64,000 nt of DNA from Nocardia niigatensis NBRC 100131 (GTDB lineage: Bacteria; Actinomycetota; Actinomycetes; Mycobacteriales; Mycobacteriaceae). The position numbers and the translations under genes were made by a program. The notes beneath the pieces are model-generated. The model was given only the letters and a program-made list of their open reading frames with translations, did not search any database and was not told where the DNA came from. Below are positions 51,836 to 60,124 of this stretch, piece by piece; position 1 is the stretch's first letter; every line of letters starts with the position of its first letter. The stretch spans positions 124,001 through 188,000 of the forward strand of contig NZ_BAGC01000043.1 of NCBI RefSeq assembly GCF_000308655.1, read 5' to 3'.

Positions 51836-53377
51836 TCAGACCGGCAGCAGGCGGCCGACCAGGGCCGTCAATTGCCGCGCCGAGCGGCATTCGTGCATCT
51901 CGATGATGTCGGCATACCGGTCGGCGGCGGAATCGCCGGTGCCCCACATCTTCTCGGCCTCCGGATTGAGCCAGTAGGCGTGCTTGGCGGTGTCGACCAG
52001 CTGCCGCAGCGTGGCCAGCGCCGGGTCGCGGTAGTTGGTGCGGGCGTCGCCGAGGATGAGCAGGGAGGTACGGCTGGTCACGGCGTCGGGGAACCGCTCG
52101 GCGAAACCCTCCAGGGCCGAGCCGTAATCGGAGTGCCCCTCGATGCCGACCACCTCGGCCTCGGTGAAGATGCGCCGGGTCAGCTGATCCAGCGGGGTGG
52201 CCGCGTCGAACAGCTGGGTGACCTCGTCCGCGCGGTCCACGAAGGCGAAGATCCGGACCCGGGAGAACTGCTCGCGCAGCGCGTTCACCAGCAGCATGGT
52301 GAAGCTGGAGAAACCGGCGACCGAGCCCGAGATGTCGCACAGCAGCACCAGATCCGGGCGGCCGGGCCGCGGCTTGCGGGTGACCAGGTTGACCGGGACG
52401 CCGCCGGTGGACATGGATTTGCGCATGGTCTTGCGCAGATCGATCTCGCCGCGGCGGGCGCGGCGGCGGCGCGCGGCCAGCCGGGAGGCCAGCACCCGGG
52501 CCAGCCGCTGGCTGCCGCGGCGCAGTTCGTCGAGTTCGGTCTGGGAGATGCGCAGGAAGTCGGCGTCCTCGGCCTGCCGGGCGACGCCGTAGGTGGCGAC
52601 CCGATCGCGGCCGATGCGCTCGGCGACCCGGCGGCGGGTCTCGGCCTCGACGGTGCCGCGGAAGTCCTTGATGCGCTGACGGGCCGCGCGCCGGTAGATC
52701 TCGTCGTCGAAGTCGGAGTTGTCCATGCCCTGGGCGAGACCGGCCAGGATCTTGCTCACCAGCAGCTCCGGCTGGAGATCCTTGAGGGTCTGGTAGGCGG
52801 AGAAGGACGGGCCGCCCGCCGCCTGGTACTGGCCCATCTGGTCGACCATCTGCGCGGCCAGCGCCTGCAACTGCTGGGCCTGCTCGCCGGAGGGGTCCTG
52901 GATCAGCAACTCCGCCAGCATCTTCCGCAGTTCGAGGATGTCGACCGAACCGTCGGGTTTGACCGGCAGCTCGACGTCGACGACGCCGACGCGCTCCCCG
53001 AGCGCGGCCGGGAACCACAGGTCGAACATGCCGTCGAAAGTGGCCCGCTGGGTGGTGCGGCGCAGCAGCGCGCAGGCCAGGCCCTCGCGCAGCGCCTCCC
53101 GGTCCAGCAGGTCCAGGACGGTGAGAACCTGTCCGGCGTCCACGGTTTCGGACGGCCCCACCGGAATTCCCCTGCCGCGCAGGGCTTCCACGAAGCCGAC
53201 CAGATGCCCCGGCAGCCCGTGCTCGGCCGTCGGCCCGGGCACGGTCACCGCCTTGGCCGGCGTCCCACCCACCGCGCCGATTGCGGGCGTCCCGCCCGAA
53301 AGGGCCCGCATGGCAGCCGAAACCAGTCCGCGCGGCGTGTTCTCTTTGCCTTTGGAAGGCCCCGGCCCGCCCGCCAT
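51836..53377 (-). CDS. VWA-domain protein (CoxE-like)
   Basis: This 513-residue protein has an N-terminal helical region and a C-terminal von Willebrand A domain with a complete MIDAS (DISGSVAGFSSFT near residue 335, a Thr in HSDYGSALEGF context, and LLILGDARTNYRDP with Asp). A highly basic segment (ASRLAARRRRARRGEIDLRKTM) precedes the VWA domain. It is 4 bp behind a MoxR AAA ATPase; such pairs are thought to act as metal-inserting or chaperone machines. Rv2425c is the likely counterpart. The client is unknown. Confidence 0.9.
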   Translation of the reverse strand: MAGGPGPSKGKENTPRGLVSAAMRALSGGTPAIGAVGGTPAKAVTVPGPTAEHGLPGHLVGFVEALRGRGIPVGPSETVDAGQVLTVLDLLDREALREGLACALLRRTTQRATFDGMFDLWFPAALGERVGVVDVELPVKPDGSVDILELRKMLAELLIQDPSGEQAQQLQALAAQMVDQMGQYQAAGGPSFSAYQTLKDLQPELLVSKILAGLAQGMDNSDFDDEIYRRAARQRIKDFRGTVEAETRRRVAERIGRDRVATYGVARQAEDADFLRISQTELDELRRGSQRLARVLASRLAARRRRARRGEIDLRKTMRKSMSTGGVPVNLVTRKPRPGRPDLVLLCDISGSVAGFSSFTMLLVNALREQFSRVRIFAFVDRADEVTQLFDAATPLDQLTRRIFTEAEVVGIEGHSDYGSALEGFAERFPDAVTSRTSLLILGDARTNYRDPALATLRQLVDTAKHAYWLNPEAEKMWGTGDSAADRYADIIEMHECRSARQLTALVGRLLPV

Positions 53378-53381
53378 GACG

Positions 53382-54266
53382 TCAGGCCAGCTTCAGCTCG
53401 GACTGGGCCCGCACGTGATCGGCCTGGTGCTTGAGCACCACCCCGAGCGTGGCCCGCACCGTCTTGTCGTCGAGATCGTTCGCGCCCAGGGCCAGCAGCG
53501 TGCGCGCCCAGTCGATGGACTCCGCGACCGACGGCAGCTTCTTGAGCTGCATGCCGCGCAGCACGTGCACGATCCGCACCAGCTGCGCCGCCACCGCGGG
53601 CTTCAGCTCCGGCACCCGGCTGGCCAGGATGCGGCGCTCGAGCTCCTCGTCCGGGAAGTCGATGTGCAGGTAGAGGCAGCGCCGCTTGAGCGCCTCGGAC
53701 AGCTCGCGGGTGGCGTTGGAGGTGAGCACCACGAACGGCCTGCGGGTGGCGCTGATGGTGCCCAATTCCGGCACGGTGACCGAGAAGTCGCTCAGCACCT
53801 CCAGCAGCAGGCCCTCGATCTCGACGTCGGCCTTGTCGGTCTCGTCGATGAGCAGCACGGTCGGCTCGTCGCGCCGGATGGCGGTGAGCAGCGGGCGTTC
53901 CAGCAGGAACTCCTCGGTGAAGACGTCGGCCTTGGTCTCGGCCCAGTCGTTCTCCGAGGAGGCCTGGATGCGCAGGATCTGCTTGGCATGGTTCCACTCG
54001 TAGAGCGCCCGCGCCTCGTCCACGCCCTCGTAGCACTGCAACCGCACCAGTTCCGCACCCGCGACCTGCGCGACGGCCTTGGACAGCTCGGTCTTGCCGA
54101 CGCCCGCCGGACCCTCGATGAGCAGGGGCTTGCCGAGCCGGTCGGCGAGGAAAACCGAAGTGGCGGTGGCCTTGTCGGCCAGGTAGCCGGTGCGGGCCAG
54201 CCGCTCGATCACATCGTCGACCGACGAGAAGATCGGCTCCTGGATGGGCGCGGTGGTCGGAGCCAC
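53382..54266 (-). CDS. MoxR family AAA+ ATPase
   Basis: This 294-residue ATPase has Walker A GPAGVGKTELSKAV at about 52-65, Walker B VLLIDETDKADVEI near 120, sensor 1 VVLTSNATRELSEALKRR near 160, and a C-terminal lid. It begins at GTG 54266 after AAGGAGG. It forms a two-gene unit with the VWA protein at its 3' side. MoxR/VWA systems help assemble or activate other proteins; sequence does not tell which. It is the counterpart of Rv2426c. Confidence 0.92.
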   Translation of the reverse strand: MAPTTAPIQEPIFSSVDDVIERLARTGYLADKATATSVFLADRLGKPLLIEGPAGVGKTELSKAVAQVAGAELVRLQCYEGVDEARALYEWNHAKQILRIQASSENDWAETKADVFTEEFLLERPLLTAIRRDEPTVLLIDETDKADVEIEGLLLEVLSDFSVTVPELGTISATRRPFVVLTSNATRELSEALKRRCLYLHIDFPDEELERRILASRVPELKPAVAAQLVRIVHVLRGMQLKKLPSVAESIDWARTLLALGANDLDDKTVRATLGVVLKHQADHVRAQSELKLA

Positions 54267-54285
54267 GGGCGGTCCTCCTTTTTCG

Positions 54286-54313
54286 GGGGTCTGGGGGGAA
54301 GCCCCCGGACCCC
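54286..54313. terminator. hairpin between proA and the MoxR gene
   Basis: GGGGTCTGGGGG (54286-54297), loop GAAG, and CCCCCGGACCCC (54302-54313) form a 12-bp stem with one G-T pair. It lies downstream of proA and upstream of the MoxR ribosome binding site. A second short hairpin (CCGGC-gaa-GCCGG, about 54322-54334) lies directly after the proA stop. Confidence 0.65.
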
Positions 54314-54338
54314 AATTCCAACCGGCGAAGCCGGGTTA

Positions 54339-55607
54339 CTACACGGGGCGAATTTGCCCGTCGCCCCACACGATCCACTTGGTGGAGGTCAGTTCGGGGA
54401 GGCCCATCGGGCCGCGGGCGTGCAGCTTCTGGGTCGAGATGCCGATCTCCGCACCGAATCCGAACTGCTCGCCGTCGGTGAACGCGGTCGAGGCGTTGAC
54501 CATGACGGCGGCGGCGTCCACGCGAGCGCTGAACTCGCGGGCGGCCTTCAGGTCCGCGGTCACGATGGCCTCGGTGTGGCCGGTGCCCCACTCGTTGATG
54601 TGCTCGACGGCCGCGTCCAGGTCGTCGACGACCTTCAAAGCGATGTCGAGGGACAGGTATTCGTCGGCCCAGTCGGTGTCGGTGGCGGGCACCAGGCCCG
54701 GCAGGTCGCCGTGAATGGTGACGCCGTTGTCCTCGAGCGCCTTGATCATGCGCGGCACCGCGACCTCGGCGATGGCCCGGTCGATGAGCACCGTCTCGGC
54801 GGTGTTGCAGACCGACGGGCGCCGGGTCTTGGCATTGATCAGGATGGACTCGGCCATGTCCAGGTCGGCGTTCTTGTGCACGAACACATGGCAGTTGCCG
54901 GTGCCGGTCTCGATGGTCGGCACCAGGGCGTCGCGCACCACCGCGTTGATCAGGCCCGCGCCGCCGCGCGGGATGACCACGTCCACCAGGCCGCGGGCCT
55001 GGATCAGATGGGTCACGCTGGAGCGGTCCTCGGCGGGCAGCAGCTGCACCGCGTCGGCCGGAATGCCCTGTGCTTCAAGGGCTTCCCGCAGCACCTTCAC
55101 CAGCGCCGCGTTGGATTTCGCCGCCGAGGACGACCCGCGCAGCAGCGCGGCGTTGCCCGACTTGAGCGCCAGCCCGAAGGCGTCGACGGTGACATTCGGC
55201 CGCGCCTCGTACACCATGCCCACCACGCCGAGCGGCACCCGCACCTGGCGGATCTCGAGGCCGTTGGGCAGCGTCGATCCGCGCACCACGTCGCCGACCG
55301 GATCCGGCAGCCCGGCGACCTGGCGCAGGCCCGAAGCGATCCCGTCGACGCGGGCCTCGGTCAGCCGCAGCCGATCCAGCAGCGAGTCGGCGGTGCCGCC
55401 CGCCCGGGCGATCTCGATGTCCTCGGCATTGGCGGCCAGTACGGCGTCCTTGGCCGCGAGCAGCGCGTCGGCCGCGGCGTGCAGCGCGGCGTCCTTCTGC
55501 GCGGTGGTGAGCTGGGCAAGCGTCCGCGACGCCACCCGAGCCCGGCGCGCCGAGTCGTGCACCGCCTCGCGGACGGCGTCCCGGCCGGTGGTCGTGGGAG
55601 CAGTCAT
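54339..55607 (-). CDS. proA: glutamate-5-semialdehyde dehydrogenase
   Basis: This 422-residue enzyme is the second step in proline synthesis, reducing gamma-glutamyl phosphate. It belongs to the aldehyde dehydrogenase superfamily: the catalytic Cys lies in RRPSVCNTAETVLID near 270, the NADP site LALKSGNAALLRGSSSA near 145, and the C-terminal GFGAEIGISTQKLHARGPMGL is typical of ProA. proB is not adjacent. The diverging gene to its right is an MFS exporter. Confidence 0.96.
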   Translation of the reverse strand: MTAPTTTGRDAVREAVHDSARRARVASRTLAQLTTAQKDAALHAAADALLAAKDAVLAANAEDIEIARAGGTADSLLDRLRLTEARVDGIASGLRQVAGLPDPVGDVVRGSTLPNGLEIRQVRVPLGVVGMVYEARPNVTVDAFGLALKSGNAALLRGSSSAAKSNAALVKVLREALEAQGIPADAVQLLPAEDRSSVTHLIQARGLVDVVIPRGGAGLINAVVRDALVPTIETGTGNCHVFVHKNADLDMAESILINAKTRRPSVCNTAETVLIDRAIAEVAVPRMIKALEDNGVTIHGDLPGLVPATDTDWADEYLSLDIALKVVDDLDAAVEHINEWGTGHTEAIVTADLKAAREFSARVDAAAVMVNASTAFTDGEQFGFGAEIGISTQKLHARGPMGLPELTSTKWIVWGDGQIRPV

Positions 55608-55668
55608 AGAGGACAGATTACTGATGACGATCCAACGCCGGTCGGGGGCAGGTTGTTACCGTGGGCGA

Positions 55669-57186
55669 ATGACCGCGAGCATCCGGTTGTCCTCGGGCAC
55701 CGGTCGATGGGTTCTCCTCGCCACCGTCCTCGGTTCGGGGATGGCCATGCTGGACGCCACCGTCGTGAATGTGGCGCTGCCGCGGATCGGTGACGAGTTC
55801 GGCGCCTCCATGGCGGGCCTGCAGTGGACGGTCAACGCGTACACGCTGACGCTGGCTGGATTGATCCTGCTGGGCGGGTCGCTGGGTGACCGGTACGGGC
55901 GGCGGCGGGTGTTCCTGATCGGGGTGGTGTGGTTCGCCGTCGCCTCGGCGCTGTGTGGTGCGGCACAGGATGTTTCGATGCTCATCGCGGCACGGGCCCT
56001 GCAGGGGGTCGGCGGTGCGCTGCTGACGCCCGGGTCGCTGGCCATCATTCAGGCCTCGTTCCGGCCCGACGAGCGGGCGCGGGCGGTCGGGGCCTGGTCC
56101 GGGCTGGGTGGCGTGGCCGGCGCCATCGGTCCGTTCCTGGGCGGCTGGCTGGTGGAGGCGGCCGGCTGGCGCTGGGTGTTCCTGCTCAACGTTCCGCTGG
56201 CGGCGGTGGTCGTGGCGGTGACGGTCCGGCATGTGCCCGAGACCCGGGATGCCGAGGCGCGTGGGAGGTTCGATGCGCTCGGCGCGGTGCTGGCGGCCCT
56301 GTGCCTGGCCGGGATCACCTACGCCCTGACCATGGCGCCCGAGCACGATACGAGTCGAATCCTGGTGTGGGGCAGCGCGATCGCGGGTGTCGCGGCGGGT
56401 GCGGGCTTCGTGGCGGTGGAGCGGCGGCGGTCGCGCGGCGGCCACGATCCGGCGGCGATGCTGCCCGTCGACGTGTTCGCCTCCAAGCAGTTCACCGCGA
56501 TCAATGCGGTCACCTTCGTCATGTACGGGGCCATGAGCGTGGTGTTCTTCCTGCTGGTGCTGACCCTGCAGGTGGCGGCCGGGTTCAATCCGATCGCGGC
56601 CGGGACGGCCATGCTCCCGGTCACCGTCCTGATGCTGTTGTTCTCGGCGCGCTCGGGCGCGCTGGCCCAGCGCATCGGACCCCGCTGGCCGATCACGATC
56701 GGTGTGCTGCTGGCCGCGGCGGGCATGCTGCTCATGACCCGCATCGACGTCCACACCACCTACCTGACCGATGTGCTGCCCGCCGCACTGATTTTCGGCC
56801 TCGGCCTCACCCTGGCCGTGGCCCCGCTGACCGCGACCGTCCTGGCCACCGCCGACGAACGCCACGCGGGCGTGGCCAGCGGCGTCAACAACGCGGTCGC
56901 CCGCGCCGCGGGCCTGCTCGGCGTGGCCGCCATCCCGCCGCTGGCCGGGCTCGCCGGCGCGGCATACACCAATCCGCCCGACTTCGCCCACGGCTTCCAC
57001 CTGGCCATCGTGGCCTGTGCCATCCTCATGTTCGCGGCGGCCGTCCTGGCGTTCTGCACCGTCCGCGACGATGCTCTGCGCACCGCCCCGCCCTCCTGTA
57101 AACCGGAGTGCCGCACTTTCTCCGCCGTCGCGGGCCCGCCTTTCGAACCCGACCACAGCACCCTGACCGGAAGCGAGCTCTCATGA
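55669..57186 (+). CDS. MFS drug exporter, DHA2 (14-helix) type
   Basis: This 505-residue proton-coupled exporter has motif D LDATVVNVALPRIG near residue 28, motif A GGSLGDRYGRRR near 68, and motif C GLGGVAGAIGPFLGGWLV near 145. About fourteen helices are seen. The C-terminus has a soluble tail of about 30 residues ending GSELS. The start at 55669 gives the usual N-terminus; a much longer open frame upstream is antisense to proA and rejected. Its stop overlaps the next gene (ATGA). The transported compounds are unknown. Confidence 0.9.
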   Translation: MTASIRLSSGTGRWVLLATVLGSGMAMLDATVVNVALPRIGDEFGASMAGLQWTVNAYTLTLAGLILLGGSLGDRYGRRRVFLIGVVWFAVASALCGAAQDVSMLIAARALQGVGGALLTPGSLAIIQASFRPDERARAVGAWSGLGGVAGAIGPFLGGWLVEAAGWRWVFLLNVPLAAVVVAVTVRHVPETRDAEARGRFDALGAVLAALCLAGITYALTMAPEHDTSRILVWGSAIAGVAAGAGFVAVERRRSRGGHDPAAMLPVDVFASKQFTAINAVTFVMYGAMSVVFFLLVLTLQVAAGFNPIAAGTAMLPVTVLMLLFSARSGALAQRIGPRWPITIGVLLAAAGMLLMTRIDVHTTYLTDVLPAALIFGLGLTLAVAPLTATVLATADERHAGVASGVNNAVARAAGLLGVAAIPPLAGLAGAAYTNPPDFAHGFHLAIVACAILMFAAAVLAFCTVRDDALRTAPPSCKPECRTFSAVAGPPFEPDHSTLTGSELS

Positions 57187-57521
57187 CCGCGCCCGAACCC
57201 ACCGTCACCCAGGTCACCGACACCGCGCCCCAGTTCTTCGCCATCAAGGTCGGCGACACCCGCGCGGGCCTCACCGCCTACATCGATCACGGCCGCCAGC
57301 GCATTTTCTTCCACACCGAAATCGATGACGCCTTCGGCGGCCAGGGCCTCGCCACCAAACTCATCGGCATCGCCCTCACCGCCACCCGCGAAGCCGGCAA
57401 ACGCATCGTCCCCATCTGCCCCTTCGTGAAGTCCTATGTCGAAAAACACCACGACTTCGACAGCCTCCTCGACCCGGTCACCCCCGAGGCCATGGCCACC
57501 GTCGAATCCGCCCTCGGCTGA
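57183..57521 (+). CDS. GNAT-like N-acetyltransferase, YidJ type
   Basis: This 112-residue small acetyltransferase-fold protein of the PF14542 (GCN5-related, YidJ-like) type has FFHTEIDDAFGGQGLATKLIGIAL with the acetyl-CoA pyrophosphate loop (GGQGLA), and CPFVKSYVEKHHDF near the end. It is translationally coupled to the MFS exporter. Pairing of an exporter and an acetyltransferase may point to detoxification of the same compound; this is inference. Confidence 0.85.
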   Translation: MTAPEPTVTQVTDTAPQFFAIKVGDTRAGLTAYIDHGRQRIFFHTEIDDAFGGQGLATKLIGIALTATREAGKRIVPICPFVKSYVEKHHDFDSLLDPVTPEAMATVESALG

Positions 57522-57587
57522 GGGCGGCCCGGCGCCGTGCTGTCGAGGTAGGGCGCGATAGCGCGGCCGTCGTCTAGGGTCCGGGGC

Positions 57588-58457
57588 ATGGCGCGGATCG
57601 TGGTGGTGGGCAGCATCAATATGGATCTGGTGACGACCGTGGGGCGGCGGCCGGAGGCCGGGGAGACCGTGTCCGGGGACAGGTTCGCGCTGGTTCCGGG
57701 CGGGAAGGGGTCGAACCAGGCGATCGCCGCACGGCGGGCGGGCGCCGAGGTCGAGCTCGTGGGGGCGGTCGGCGCGGACGTGTTCGCCGAGGCCCTGCGG
57801 AGAGTGTTGCGGGACGCAGGAGTTGGGGATTCCGGGCTGCGGGCGGTCGAGGGGCCCAGTGGGATCGCGTCCATCGTGGTGGATGGGGGCGGGGAGAACA
57901 CGATCATCGTGGTGGCGGGGGCCAATGGGCGGATGACGGAATTGAGTGCGGCGGATCTGGATGCGATCGCCGGCGCGGATGTGCTCATGTGCCAGTTGGA
58001 GATTCCGGTTCTCACGGTGCTCGCGGCGGCTCGGCACGCGCGGGCGAACGGCACCGTGGTGTTGCTGAATCCCTCACCGGTGCAGGAACTTCCGGACGAG
58101 GTCTGGGCGGAGGTCGACGTAGCGGTTGTCAACGAGGGCGAGGCGGCGCGCCTGGCCGGTGTTCTCACCGCGGTCCCGCACGTCGTCACCACCCTCGGTG
58201 CGGCAGGCGCGTCCTATCGCGGGCCCGGCGGTCTCGCCCTGGCTCATCCCGGCGTGCGTGTGCAGGTGGTGGACACCACCGGTGCGGGTGATGCCTTCAC
58301 CGGAGCGCTGGCCGCGCACTGGCACGAGGGCCCGGCGACCGCGCTGGCCTGGGCCTGCACGGCGGGTGCGCTGACCACCACGAAACTGGGGGCCAGCGCG
58401 TCGATTCCGGAGTCGGCGGAGATCGAGCGGCTGCTCGCGGAGACCGAGGTCCGATAG
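57588..58457 (+). CDS. rbsK: ribokinase (PfkB family)
   Basis: This 289-residue sugar kinase has GGKGSNQAIAARRAGA near residues 37-52 (PfkB signature 1) and DTTGAGDAFTGALAA near 225 (signature 2, with the catalytic Asp). GSINMDLV at the N-terminus is the ribose-binding strand of ribokinases. It phosphorylates ribose or a related sugar or nucleoside. No rbs transporter or deoC gene is adjacent. A hairpin lies behind it at 58541-58563. Confidence 0.88.
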   Translation: MARIVVVGSINMDLVTTVGRRPEAGETVSGDRFALVPGGKGSNQAIAARRAGAEVELVGAVGADVFAEALRRVLRDAGVGDSGLRAVEGPSGIASIVVDGGGENTIIVVAGANGRMTELSAADLDAIAGADVLMCQLEIPVLTVLAAARHARANGTVVLLNPSPVQELPDEVWAEVDVAVVNEGEAARLAGVLTAVPHVVTTLGAAGASYRGPGGLALAHPGVRVQVVDTTGAGDAFTGALAAHWHEGPATALAWACTAGALTTTKLGASASIPESAEIERLLAETEVR

Positions 58458-58540
58458 CCGGATGTGCGGCGCGTCCCGGCCCGGCTGCGTGACCGCGTCA
58501 TCCAGGGCGCACTCGGCCTGTCCGGCATCGATGCCAGCGC

Positions 58541-58563
58541 TCCCGCGCGGGCGTAGCGCGGGA
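58541..58563 (+). terminator. probable terminator of the ribokinase gene
   Basis: TCCCGCGC (58541-58548), a 7-nt loop, and GCGCGGGA (58556-58563) form a perfect 8-bp stem 84 bp past the ribokinase stop, without a T-run. It lies in the 221-bp gap before the SDR gene. Confidence 0.5.
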
Positions 58564-58678
58564 ATAACCGCCGGATTTCGGCACTCCACTCAGGTGGACA
58601 TTCGACCAAGATATGAACCGTGCCGGTGCCCATGTCGTTCGGCATCGGTATCGATCACAGGATTCAGGAGATGGGCCA

Positions 58679-59425
58679 ATGGATTTGGGACTGGCCGGCA
58701 GAACCGCGCTCGTGACCGGCGCGTCGGCGGGCATCGGCGCGGAGATCGCGCGGGTACTGGCCGCGGAGGGCTGCCATCTGCACCTGGCCGCCCGCAGCAA
58801 GGAGCGGCTGGACGAACTCGGCGAGCAGTTGAGCGCCGACTGCGGGGTGCGGGTGCGCTCACACACGGTGGATCTGCGCTCGGCCGCGCAGCTCACCGGG
58901 CTGGCCGACGCGGTCGGCGCCCCGGACATCCTGGTCAACAATGCCGGTGACATTCCGGCCGGGACCCTGGCCGCTGTCGACGCCGACACCTGGCGACACG
59001 CGTGGGAGCTCAAGGTCTTCGGCTACATCGACCTGAGCCGCCGCGTCTACGCGGACATGAAAAACCGGGGCGGTGGCGTGATCGTGAACGTCATCGGCTC
59101 TGCGGGCGAGCGGCCCGACGCCGAGTACATCGCCGGCAGCACCGGCAATGCGGCGCTCATGGCGTTCACCCGCGCGCTGGGCAGCCGCAGCTGGCGCGAC
59201 GGCATCCGGGTGGCCGGCATCAATCCGGGCCCGGTGGCGACCGACCGCATCACCACGCTCATCGAGACCAATACCCACTTCGCCGATATGGCGGCGGACC
59301 TCCCGTTCGGCCGCCCGGCCCACACCCGCGAAATCGCCGACATGGCAGCGTTTCTCGCCTCGGACCGATCCGGCTACACCACCGGCACCATCGTCACCAT
59401 AGACGGCGGCCTGAGCCTGTCCTGA
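58679..59425 (+). CDS. SDR oxidoreductase with altered catalytic motif
   Basis: This 248-residue short-chain dehydrogenase-like protein has the coenzyme motif TGASAGIG (residues 13-20) and NNAGD near 85. At the usual YxxxK position the sequence is EYIAGSTGNAALMAFTRAL: aligned on FTRAL, the catalytic Tyr and Lys are Gly and Asn. A Tyr stands three residues earlier. Related actinobacterial and proteobacterial SDRs with YIAGS..GN exist, so this may be a distinct subfamily. GGAG lies 9 bp before the ATG. It is convergent with a TetR gene. Confidence 0.85.
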   Translation: MDLGLAGRTALVTGASAGIGAEIARVLAAEGCHLHLAARSKERLDELGEQLSADCGVRVRSHTVDLRSAAQLTGLADAVGAPDILVNNAGDIPAGTLAAVDADTWRHAWELKVFGYIDLSRRVYADMKNRGGGVIVNVIGSAGERPDAEYIAGSTGNAALMAFTRALGSRSWRDGIRVAGINPGPVATDRITTLIETNTHFADMAADLPFGRPAHTREIADMAAFLASDRSGYTTGTIVTIDGGLSLS

Positions 59426-59428
59426 GGT

Positions 59429-60007
59429 TCAGGCGACCGGGTTCGTCCGGCCCGTGTGCAGGGCGACCAGGTCGGCCATCTGCTTGCCGGCGCGTTCCAG
59501 GGGTGCGGTCGACCGGGTCGCCAGCGAAATGACGACCGCGCCCTCGACAGCGGCGATGATGGTGGTCGCCAGCGATCGGGCGGTGTCGGGTTCCACCGCC
59601 TCGGCCTCGAGCCGATCGGCGAGGATGTCCTCCCATTCACCGAAGGTCTCCCCCGCCACATCGGCCGCTTCCGGCGATTCCGAGCGCCCGAGCGCCGCGG
59701 CCACGATCGGGCAGCCGGCGGTGAAATCGCTGGACACCAGCACATCCCGCCACAGGGCCGGGAAGGCGGCGACGGCGCCGGCCAGATCGGTGCCGGCGGT
59801 GACGGTTCGCATGAGGGCGCTGGTGGCCTGCCCGGCGGTGCGGGTGGCCTCGGCGACCAGTTCGGATTTGCCGCCCGGGAAGTTCAGGTAGATGGACCGG
59901 CGGGAGATGCCGCTGTGGTCGAGCAGCTGCGCGATGCCGGTTCCGGCGATGCCATTGCAGCGCATCAGGGCGATGGCGCTGTCGATGAGGCGGTCGCGGG
60001 CGCCCAT
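59429..60007 (-). CDS. TetR family regulator
   Basis: This 192-residue repressor-type protein has an N-terminal helix-turn-helix (LIDSAIALMRCNGIAGTG, then IAQLLDHSGISRRSIYLNF) and a C-terminal domain like that of the LmrA/YxaF group. It diverges from the OYE-nitroreductase fusion gene, and two near-identical palindromes lie in the gap, so it probably represses both itself and that gene. The inducing compound is unknown. Confidence 0.9.
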   Translation of the reverse strand: MGARDRLIDSAIALMRCNGIAGTGIAQLLDHSGISRRSIYLNFPGGKSELVAEATRTAGQATSALMRTVTAGTDLAGAVAAFPALWRDVLVSSDFTAGCPIVAAALGRSESPEAADVAGETFGEWEDILADRLEAEAVEPDTARSLATTIIAAVEGAVVISLATRSTAPLERAGKQMADLVALHTGRTNPVA

Positions 60008-60026
60008 GGGTCGTTCCTCCTTGCTG

Positions 60027-60042
60027 TATACCGATCGGTGTA
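60027..60042. promoter_or_regulatory. TetR operator copy 1
   Basis: TATACCGATCGGTGTA is a palindrome (core ACCGATCGGT) about 20 bp before the TetR start. It overlaps the expected promoter of the TetR gene. Confidence 0.75.
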
Positions 60043-60056
60043 CTACCGTTTTCGGA

Positions 60057-60072
60057 TATACCGATTGGTCTA
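60057..60072. promoter_or_regulatory. TetR operator copy 2
   Basis: TATACCGATTGGTCTA repeats the first site with few changes, starting exactly 30 bp later. The near-integral number of helical turns places both copies on the same face of the DNA. Confidence 0.75.
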
Positions 60073-60124
60073 CCCGAGTGTAGTCCGCCGCTCAACTCTT
60101 CGACGAGGAATCGGGGCCCACGCC

